Below, piece after piece: positions 1-4,506 of a DNA stretch of 8,862 nucleotides. The notes under the pieces are model-generated. The model searched no databases. It saw nothing but the letters and a program-made list of their open reading frames with translations, and was not told where the DNA came from. Every line of letters begins with the position of its first letter. Position 1 is the first letter of the stretch. A program made the translations under genes and the position numbers. Source of the DNA: Clostridia bacterium (GTDB lineage Bacteria; Bacillota; Sulfobacillia; SLMV01); NCBI GenBank assembly GCA_007133365.1, contig SLMV01000016.1, forward strand, positions 1 to 8,862. The letters run 5' to 3'.

Positions 1-2
1 CC

Positions 3-773
3 ACCGCGTATGGTTATCTGGAATCCTACAGTATGCCGTTCGTCAACGTCCCGGCCATCTTCACCACCGCCATCGCCATCAGCTTGGTACCATCCGTCTC
101 AGCCTCTTTGGCGAAGGCTGATTTTGAAGGTATTCGTAACAAGGCCTTTGCCGCTTTGAGGATCTCCGGTCTCATCGGGGTGCCGTCTGCTGTTGGACTC
201 TTGGTGTTGGCTCCGGAAATTCCTGCGCTTTTTTGGAACGCTCCGGAAGCAGGGCCGGTGTTGGCGTCGGTATCGTTTGTGGCCCTATTTTTGGGACTGC
301 AACAAGTGTCGGCGGCCGTGTTACAGGGCATTGGGCGCCCTTGGATCCCCATGATGAATCTAATGGTTGGTGCTTTGGTCAAGCTCATCCTCACCTGGGT
401 GTTGACGGGCGTTCCAACGCTGGGCGTGTTGGGAGCCGGGGTTGCATCGGTGGTGGCCTTTACAGTGGCGGTATCGTTAAATTTTGTTGCCTTGACTCAA
501 CGCATCGGGTGGTTCAACGTCGGACGCATGTTTTGGCGTCCCGTCGTCGGGGCGGGGTTCATGGCATTGGGGGTTCGGCTGAGTGTCAATTTTCTCAGCG
601 GCCATCTCGGAACGCTGGCAGGGGTCGCGGGCGGTTTGGTGTTTGGCGTGGCGATTTATGGCATCCTAATTCTATTGATCGGCGGCATCCGCCGCTCCGA
701 CTTGCTGATGATTCCGCGGGTGGGAGAACGCCTGGCAGCGGGTCTTCAGGCGAGTCGATTGTTGCGCGATTAA
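3..773 (+). CDS. SpoVB/YabM-type polysaccharide flippase, 3' part only
   Basis: Partial gene; the 5' end lies outside the window and the frame is open from base 3. The visible 256 residues are strongly hydrophobic, with several membrane segments alternating with short loops, as in the C-terminal half of the MATE-like MOP superfamily (SpoVB, YabM/YtgP, MurJ). The stretch around GYLESYSMPFVNVPAIFTTA and the following SLVPSVS resembles the conserved half-way region of SpoVB-type proteins. Family members move lipid-linked glycan precursors across the cytoplasmic membrane for peptidoglycan, cortex or polysaccharide synthesis. Nine bases separate it from yabN, so the two are probably co-transcribed, and the same pair is adjacent in B. 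subtilis. The exact substrate (lipid II or another glycan) cannot be read from the sequence. Family assignment is firm; the choice between SpoVB, YabM and MurJ is open. Confidence 0.85.
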   Translation, partial: TAYGYLESYSMPFVNVPAIFTTAIAISLVPSVSASLAKADFEGIRNKAFAALRISGLIGVPSAVGLLVLAPEIPALFWNAPEAGPVLASVSFVALFLGLQQVSAAVLQGIGRPWIPMMNLMVGALVKLILTWVLTGVPTLGVLGAGVASVVAFTVAVSLNFVALTQRIGWFNVGRMFWRPVVGAGFMALGVRLSVNFLSGHLGTLAGVAGGLVFGVAIYGILILLIGGIRRSDLLMIPRVGERLAAGLQASRLLRD

Positions 774-782
774 GGGGGTATC

Positions 783-2180
783 ATGTCGGAACGAGATTTT
801 TGGATTTTTGGTCTCTCATCGGAGGCCAACTTCGCGGAGTACCGCTGCGTGTTAACGGCTATGCGTCGAATTGGGCTGCCGTACGGCCCGGTGGGGCAAT
901 GGATCGGCCGACACCTCGCCAAAATCGGGGTGGCGGACGAGGTGATGGTGCGCGGGGCTTCGGAAGGACCTTTCGATGCTTATTGTGGCTGGGGCGCGCC
1001 CATCCCTTACGACGAGTTGGCCGTAAGGGAGGAGCGAAGCGCCATCGGCAGTGGGCGTCGTGTTCGGGTGATTCAAGGCCCTCCCCTGGGGGTTTCGAGT
1101 GCGCGGGCGGTGGTTGATGATGCCTTGCCCCCGGAGGTAGTCGGCGCTTCGGCATTAAGGGATCGCTTATTGCCGAAGGCCAAGCCGCTGGTGGTGGAGG
1201 GGTTATGGTCGGTGGCGGATCCCAAAGGGTATTGCCAGGTCCTGATTGAGGCCTATTCCGAACAACATCCGGCACGATTGCTGCCGGTGTTTCGCTCGGG
1301 CCCATCAAATCCGGTTGCTCCCTTAGGGGATCTACTCCATCATCCGGACCTAAACACGTCATTGCTTTATCTTGCCCCCTTTGCCCTTTCCGGTGAACGA
1401 TTAGCAACTGCACAGGCGACGGGTCGAGCGATGGCGGTCCTGATGAGCGTGGTCCAGCGATTACGTGCCCCGGGCGGGTGCCCGTGGGATCGCGAGCAGT
1501 CCCATGTCAGTTTGCAACCCTTTTTGTTGGAAGAGACGTATGAACTCCTCGAGGCCATCGAAAAGGGCGATCCCGTTATGCTAAAGGAAGAGTTGGGCGA
1601 TGTCCTGCTGCAGGTGGCGTTGCATGCGGTCATTGCTTGGGAGGCGGGTGAATTCATACCTTCCGATATTCTCCATCGCTTAAAGGATAAAATGGTGAGT
1701 CGCCATCCCCATGTGTTTTCCGATACGAATGCCGAGACTCCCCAGGAGGTTGAATCGAATTGGGAGCGGATAAAATCGGATCAAAAACGCGATCAATCCC
1801 TCCTCGAAGGCGTACCGCGGGCGCTTCCGGCGTTGCTTCAGGCCGAAAAGATTCAAAGCGTCGCATCGCGGGTGGGATTTGATTGGGACACCATTGAAGG
1901 GCCTTTGATCAAGATAAAAGAAGAAGTGGAGGAATTCCAAGAAGCGGTTAAACAAGGAACGATGAGTGGGGAAGAATTTGGCGACATCCTCTTTTCGCTG
2001 GTGAACGTGGCTCGGTTTTTACACCTCTCACCGGAGACCGAGCTGCTTCGCACCGTGACCAAGTTCCGGCGGCGGTTTCAGGGGGTTGAGCGTCGTGCTC
2101 GGGCGCGAGGGGAGCGCCTAACCGATTTGACGTTGGCGGATATGGACACTATGTGGAACGATGAAAAGCAAACGGAGTAA
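783..2180 (+). CDS. yabN: YabN-type protein: degenerate tetrapyrrole-methylase-like domain plus tandem MazG NTP pyrophosphohydrolase
   Basis: 465 residues, close to the 489 of B. subtilis YabN. Residues 1-205 align loosely with the tetrapyrrole methylase half of YabN: FGLSSEANF where GLGxGD is expected, IQGPPLGVSSA around 98-107, SLLYLAP near 193-199. Residues 215-330 form the first MazG domain, opening with LRAPGGCPWDREQ (227-239) and carrying the magnesium-binding set E250, E251, E254, E270, D273. A second domain (about 350-460) has E380, E381, E384, E398, D401 and GDILFSLVNVARF. MazG enzymes hydrolyse nucleoside triphosphates to the monophosphate and PPi, cleansing aberrant NTPs or lowering nucleotide signals. 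Both catalytic sets look complete. The SAM-binding loops of the methylase half do not, so methylase activity is doubtful. The ATG follows a GGGGG stretch at 774-778, directly downstream of the flippase stop codon. Confidence 0.93.
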   Translation: MSERDFWIFGLSSEANFAEYRCVLTAMRRIGLPYGPVGQWIGRHLAKIGVADEVMVRGASEGPFDAYCGWGAPIPYDELAVREERSAIGSGRRVRVIQGPPLGVSSARAVVDDALPPEVVGASALRDRLLPKAKPLVVEGLWSVADPKGYCQVLIEAYSEQHPARLLPVFRSGPSNPVAPLGDLLHHPDLNTSLLYLAPFALSGERLATAQATGRAMAVLMSVVQRLRAPGGCPWDREQSHVSLQPFLLEETYELLEAIEKGDPVMLKEELGDVLLQVALHAVIAWEAGEFIPSDILHRLKDKMVSRHPHVFSDTNAETPQEVESNWERIKSDQKRDQSLLEGVPRALPALLQAEKIQSVASRVGFDWDTIEGPLIKIKEEVEEFQEAVKQGTMSGEEFGDILFSLVNVARFLHLSPETELLRTVTKFRRRFQGVERRARARGERLTDLTLADMDTMWNDEKQTE

Positions 2181-2210
2181 GGTATTTGGGGATCTTAGGA
2201 GGAAAGGGCT

Positions 2211-2270
2211 TTGTCGGTATCGAAGTCAACCTATAACCTCGTGTGCCGATGCGGAAGCTGCCGTCTTTAG
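2211..2270 (+). CDS. Possible 19-residue cysteine-rich micro-ORF
   Basis: A TTG codon at 2211 follows a perfect AGGAGG (2197-2202) with an ideal 8-base spacer. The reading frame gives MSVSKSTYNLVCRCGSCRL and ends in TAG. Three cysteines fall within the last eight residues (CRCGSC). It lies between yabN and the HU gene, so it could be a leader peptide, a small metal- or redox-responsive peptide, or the relic of a lost start site. The same bases can be read as a weak promoter (TTGTCG, 15 bases, TATAAC), and the two readings compete. No family is recognised. Only the ribosome-binding site supports it. Confidence 0.25.
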   Translation: MSVSKSTYNLVCRCGSCRL

Positions 2271-2365
2271 CTTTAGGAACAACGCAACATAGAAAAGGCA
2301 GGCGCGACGAAAACGTGATGTCGGTGTGAAGAGAAACAATAGAAATTCGGAGGTGCTGACAGAAG

Positions 2366-2653
2366 ATGCATAAAAAAGAACTAGTAGATGCTGTTGCCCA
2401 GGAGACCGGATTAACCAAGAAGGACGTGGACAAGGCCATTTCGGCCACATTGGAGTGCATTGTTGATGCCATGTGTCGAAATGAAAAAGTGTCCCTGGTT
2501 GGCTTTGGTACGTTTGAGAACCGCTTCCGTAACGAGCGCGAGGGTCGAAACCCCGCCACCGGGGAGCCCATGACGATACCGGCGGCCTATGTCCCCAGTT
2601 TCAAGATCAGCAAGACGGTGCGTGAAAAAGTGAGCGGGTGTTTGTCGGAATAA
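2366..2653 (+). CDS. hup: HU-family nucleoid DNA-binding protein
   Basis: 95 residues, slightly longer than the usual 90 of HU. It has the alpha-helical dimerisation start (HKKELVDAVAQETGLTKKD), the GFGTFE turn at 46-51, and the beta-arm with the signature GRNPATGE at 60-67. P63 in the arm is the residue that intercalates DNA in HU/IHF proteins. It binds and bends DNA as a dimer, compacting the nucleoid and assisting replication and recombination. The start is set by GGAGGTG at 2349-2355, ten bases before the ATG. Three cysteines (31, 37, 92) are unusual for HU. The gene is followed by a strong terminator and is set apart from yabN by 185 bases, so it probably has its own promoter, although none stands out clearly. 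Confidence 0.95.
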   Translation: MHKKELVDAVAQETGLTKKDVDKAISATLECIVDAMCRNEKVSLVGFGTFENRFRNEREGRNPATGEPMTIPAAYVPSFKISKTVREKVSGCLSE

Positions 2654-2665
2654 TAATTTGGCTAT

Positions 2666-2697
2666 CGGGGCGGTCGCTCAGCCGCCCCGCTTCTTTT
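2666..2697 (+). terminator. Rho-independent terminator after the HU gene
   Basis: An 8-bp GC-rich stem, CGGGGCGG (2666-2673) with CCGCCCCG (2682-2689), closes an 8-base loop and is followed by CTTCTTTT. The T-tract runs directly into the Shine-Dalgarno AGGAGG (2698-2703) of rqcP. Most HU transcripts would end here; any read-through would feed rqcP. Confidence 0.85.
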
Positions 2698-2708
2698 AGG
2701 AGGCCCGA

Positions 2709-2990
2709 TTGCGACTCGATAAGTTCTTAAAAGTCTCGCGTCTCATCAAACGGCGTTCCGTCGCGAAAGATGCCTGCGAGGGCGGACGCGTCCGGGTGAA
2801 TGGCCAGCCGGCCAAGCCGGGAAAGGATGTTGTTCCGGGCGATCACCTTGAAATCACGTATGGAAACCGAGTGCTAGAAGTTCGGGTACTCGAAACGCCC
2901 CACCATGTTCGCGCAAAATGCGCTCCCACCTTGTATGAGGTCATTCGAGAAGATTATCAGACACCCGAAGACGATCTTTTCGCATGGTAA
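2709..2990 (+). CDS. rqcP: RqcP (YabO), S4-domain ribosome quality-control factor
   Basis: 93 residues, typical of YabO/RqcP (Hsp15-like). The S4 RNA-binding fold covers roughly residues 1-55: MRLDKFLKVSRLIKRRS, then CEGGRVRVNG, then VVPGDHLEI. The C-terminal tail is acidic (EDYQTPEDDLFAW). In B. subtilis, RqcP binds obstructed 50S subunits and stabilises the peptidyl-tRNA while RqcH adds C-terminal alanine tails, marking stalled nascent chains for degradation. The start is TTG at 2709, fixed by AGGAGG at 2698-2703 with a 5-base spacer. Its place after yabN matches B. subtilis. No promoter is apparent between the HU terminator and the start, so expression may depend on read-through. Confidence 0.93.
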   Translation: MRLDKFLKVSRLIKRRSVAKDACEGGRVRVNGQPAKPGKDVVPGDHLEITYGNRVLEVRVLETPHHVRAKCAPTLYEVIREDYQTPEDDLFAW

Positions 2991-2993
2991 GGT

Positions 2994-3018
2994 TTTCGAC
3001 GGAGCGTCTCGGTCGAAA
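2994..3018. repeat. Hairpin between the convergent rqcP and exporter genes
   Basis: TTTCGAC (2994-3000) and GTCGAAA (3012-3018) form a 7-bp stem. A G-G mismatch and an inner GAG/CTC stem continue it to a 3-base loop. It lies between two convergent stop codons, where a bidirectional terminator would be expected, but neither side carries a run of T. The role is inferred from position only. Confidence 0.4.
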
Positions 3019-3057
3019 GTGCTAGCAAAAAGTCGGCTTTGGTGGCAAATTTTCGCG

Positions 3058-3531
3058 CTAAAGGCCTGCCGGTTGCAGGTGGCCTTGGCTCAAAAACGGG
3101 ATGAGTGACGTAATCCCTTCGGTGATTCCCATACTGATGAGACCCGCCAGCATGATGCCAATCGCCAGCGCCATGGAGGATTTGACGAAATCCAATTGCA
3201 AAAGGGCGGCGACGAGGGCACCCACCCAGGGACCGGTCCCCGGAAGCGGAATGGCGATGGAGAACATAATCCCCCAATACCCATATTTTTCGATGAGATG
3301 ACGGTGTTTCGTCGTCTTTCGGTAGACCAAGGTGGACACCGAGGGAAGGTAGGGGTTATGGGGAGACAAAAGATCTCGAAATAACCCGAACGCGGGAATG
3401 ATGACGGCTGTGCTCGCGAGCGTCGAGATGGCAAGAGCGATGGTGGGACGAAGCCCATAGACGATGGCAAGGGCGACCCCAATGCGCACGTCCCAGATCG
3501 ATGCGATCAGTATTTCCACCAAATTGCTCAT
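3058..3531 (-). CDS. Small multi-drug export family (COG2426-like) integral membrane protein
   Basis: 157 residues from the ATG at 3531. It is hydrophobic throughout, with about four membrane segments (roughly 5-27, 30-52, 85-112, 117-142). The stretch YGYWGIMFSIAIPLPGTGPW (83-102) continuing into VGALVAALL matches the conserved core of the putative small multi-drug export family, and DVRIGVALAI near residue 14 corresponds to its conserved first helix. The transported substrate is unknown; the family name is historical. A GTG at 3555 in the same frame is possible, but the extended -10 box at 3559-3567 places the mRNA start near 3552. The ATG at 3531 also has AAGGGG (3538-3543) six bases upstream, so it is preferred. 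The gene is the only minus-strand gene here and occupies the spot of yabP-yabQ in B. subtilis. Confidence 0.82.
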   Translation of the reverse strand: MSNLVEILIASIWDVRIGVALAIVYGLRPTIALAISTLASTAVIIPAFGLFRDLLSPHNPYLPSVSTLVYRKTTKHRHLIEKYGYWGIMFSIAIPLPGTGPWVGALVAALLQLDFVKSSMALAIGIMLAGLISMGITEGITSLIPFLSQGHLQPAGL

Positions 3532-3558
3532 AAGGCACCCCTTCAATCGATTCACCCC

Positions 3559-3567
3559 ATTATAACA
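3559..3567 (-). promoter_or_regulatory. Extended -10 promoter of the exporter gene
   Basis: On the minus strand the sequence is TGTTATAAT, a perfect extended -10 element. No recognisable -35 hexamer lies 16-18 bases upstream, which is usual for extended -10 promoters. Transcription would start near 3552, leaving a leader of about 20 bases carrying AAGGGG before the ATG at 3531. Confidence 0.7.
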
Positions 3568-3584
3568 TAAGCATTGCCTGCTTC

Positions 3585-3602
3585 CGACCGGTTACGACCG
3601 GT
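3585..3602. repeat. Tandem direct repeat CGACCGGT upstream of the exporter promoter
   Basis: Two identical 8-bp copies spaced 10 bp start to start, one helical turn, each containing the palindrome ACCGGT. Seen from the minus-strand extended -10 promoter, they fall at about -33 to -50. That is a usual place for an activator or repressor site. No regulator can be named. Confidence 0.5.
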
Positions 3603-3792
3603 GGAGATAGAGCAGGCTAGAAGCCTCCCAATGGGGGAAGGTTCGAACGATCTCGCCGGATCGTGCCAAAATAATGGAATGAGCGCCCAATCTGAGCAAT
3701 TTGTCATCAATCTGTAAAGAATTCCTCGGCATCAAAGAAGGAATGCGCGCCGATATGAAGAAACCTAAAGGCTACTAGGAAAAATACTAAGA

Positions 3793-3824
3793 TTGTCCAC
3801 AGTTTGTACACAGATTGTGGATAA
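3793..3824. promoter_or_regulatory. Cluster of three DnaA boxes
   Basis: TTGTCCACA at 3793-3801, TTGTACACA at 3804-3812, and TGTGGATAA at 3816-3824, which is the perfect DnaA box TTATCCACA on the minus strand. The first differs from the consensus at one base. The second differs at one base from the accepted variant TTATACACA. Such clusters occur at oriC and at scattered DnaA-regulated loci in Bacillota. This one ends 14 bases before the ATG of the HTH gene. It is a candidate site for DnaA control of HTH-divIC, or for titration of DnaA. Confidence 0.7.
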
Positions 3825-3838
3825 CATTGGGGATACAT

Positions 3839-4075
3839 ATGAAATTAGAGATTCGGGGGATGGAGCGCTTGAGTTATCGTGAGCGCCAAGTCGTCGCCCT
3901 AAAGGAAACGGGATACAATAACGAAGCGGTGGCTCAACGCCTTGGTGTTTCAACTAGTACAATCGCCACGCTTCACAATCGGGCCCGGAGCAAGGGGTAT
4001 CAAGTGGTCCTGGTCGTTGAAGGGGATCCGTTAAGCCTGTTTGACGCGGAACCAGAGGAAGGTGAAATTGAATGA
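3839..4075 (+). CDS. Small LuxR/sigma-region-4-like helix-turn-helix protein
   Basis: 78 residues from the ATG at 3839. Residues 10-52 (RLSYRERQVVALKETGYNNE, then AVAQRLGVSTSTIATLHNRAR) have the shape of a GerE/LuxR or sigma-70 region 4 helix-turn-helix: a TERE-like opening, then the turn AVAQRLGVSTSTI. A hydrophobic stretch VVLVVEGDPLSLF follows and the tail is acidic (DAEPEEGEIE). There is no receiver or sensor domain, so it would act as a stand-alone DNA-binding protein or an accessory subunit. The start is uncertain: TTG at 3815, ATG at 3839 and ATG at 3860 share the frame. 3839 is preferred because GGGGA lies at 3829-3833; 3815 would overlap a DnaA box. Its TGA overlaps the divIC ATG (ATGA), implying translational coupling. 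Target and exact family are not known. Confidence 0.75.
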   Translation: MKLEIRGMERLSYRERQVVALKETGYNNEAVAQRLGVSTSTIATLHNRARSKGYQVVLVVEGDPLSLFDAEPEEGEIE

Positions 4076-4419
4076 GATCGGCACCTCCCAAGCGAAATGA
4101 GAAGGCGCAACATACGGGGAAACCCGTCAAACCCAAACGCTGGTGGTACCCGGTTCGTGTTTTGTTGATTGTCCTGTCGATCGTCCTCTTTGGTTATGCC
4201 GTTCAGATACTCGGGGCCAGCTACGCCGAATTGTTGGTCTTAAATGAGGAAGTGGCGCAGGTGGAAGCGGAGTTAGCAGCGGAGGAAGAGCGTCACGAGG
4301 ATTTGGAACGGGAAATCGACCGATTGCAAACCGACGATTACTTGGAGGTCATCGCGCGTGATAAGTTGCGGATGATTCGTCCGGGTGACATCCCGTATAA
4401 TTGGGGCAATCGACGGTAA
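4072..4419 (+). CDS. divIC: DivIC/FtsB-like septum formation initiator protein
   Basis: 115 residues with the bitopic layout of the family. A basic cytoplasmic stretch (1-27) is followed by one membrane helix (about 28-48), an extracytoplasmic coiled coil (about 52-88, rich in E, L and A with heptad spacing), and the conserved end DYLEVIARDKLRMIRPGDIP (89-108). DivIC pairs with FtsL through the coiled coil and with DivIB at the septum, supporting activation of septal peptidoglycan synthesis. The start overlaps the HTH stop by four bases. AGGAAGGTG lies just upstream within the HTH gene. Position between yabO and yabR agrees with B. subtilis, though yabP and yabQ are absent and an HTH gene precedes it. 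Confidence 0.92.
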   Translation: MRSAPPKRNEKAQHTGKPVKPKRWWYPVRVLLIVLSIVLFGYAVQILGASYAELLVLNEEVAQVEAELAAEEERHEDLEREIDRLQTDDYLEVIARDKLRMIRPGDIPYNWGNRR

Positions 4420-4431
4420 AGACACAATCAA

Positions 4432-4461
4432 TTGACGTCGTCTTCTTTGCGGGAGTATACT
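4432..4461 (+). promoter_or_regulatory. Sigma-A promoter of ktrB-ktrA
   Basis: TTGACG (4432-4437) and TATACT (4456-4461) with an 18-base spacer, each one base from consensus. Transcription would start near 4468, giving a leader of about 40 bases. That is too short for a c-di-AMP (ydaO-type) riboswitch, which often precedes ktr genes in Bacillota. Confidence 0.8.
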
Positions 4462-4476
4462 TGCGGGGATATAACC

Positions 4477-4488
4477 TTACTGCAGTAA
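4477..4488. promoter_or_regulatory. Perfect 12-bp palindrome in the ktrB leader, possible operator
   Basis: TTACTGCAGTAA is a perfect palindrome 16-27 bases downstream of the ktrB -10 box, roughly +10 to +21 of the transcript and just before the Shine-Dalgarno (4492-4498). The placement suits a repressor operator acting as a roadblock. As RNA it could fold only weakly. The binding protein is unknown. Confidence 0.45.
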
Positions 4489-4506
4489 AACAAAGGAGAT
4501 TTCGGC

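Larger units (their letters stand above)
3568..3838. other. Non-coding interval with repeats, upstream of HTH-divIC
   Basis: About 270 bases without a convincing gene. It holds an inverted repeat GCCTGCT (3576-3582) / AGCAGGC (3611-3617) enclosing two copies of CGACCGGT (3585-3592, 3595-3602), a short hairpin GGCT/AGCC (3615-3625), a hairpin ACGATC (3647-3652) / GATCGT (3659-3664), and the DnaA-box cluster at 3793-3824. No clear sigma-A promoter for the HTH-divIC pair was found, although one must exist here or in the DnaA-box region. Confidence 0.5.

Noticed and set aside
233..1117. Long plus-strand open frame overlapping the flippase and yabN
   Set aside because: It spans two well-supported genes in another frame, and its product is rich in G, R and H without domain features.
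859..1413. 184-residue minus-strand frame inside yabN
   Set aside because: A proline- and arginine-rich composition is typical of the antisense of a GC-rich gene; no ribosome-binding site or family resemblance.
2211..2237. Promoter reading TTGTCG, 15 bases, TATAAC for the HU gene
   Set aside because: The spacer is short and the -35 poor, and the bases compete with the micro-ORF; not strong enough to list as a promoter.
2149..2571. 140-residue minus-strand frame over the yabN-HU spacer
   Set aside because: It runs antisense through the HU gene, which is certain, and has no recognisable domain.
3640..3670. GGTTCGAAC at 3640-3648 as the T-loop of a tRNA or tRNA relic
   Set aside because: No flanking T-stem pairing, acceptor or anticodon arm could be found around it.
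3793..3824. Chromosomal replication origin
   Set aside because: Only three boxes, no obvious AT-rich unwinding region, and no dnaA or dnaN beside it; a regulatory or titration cluster is more likely.
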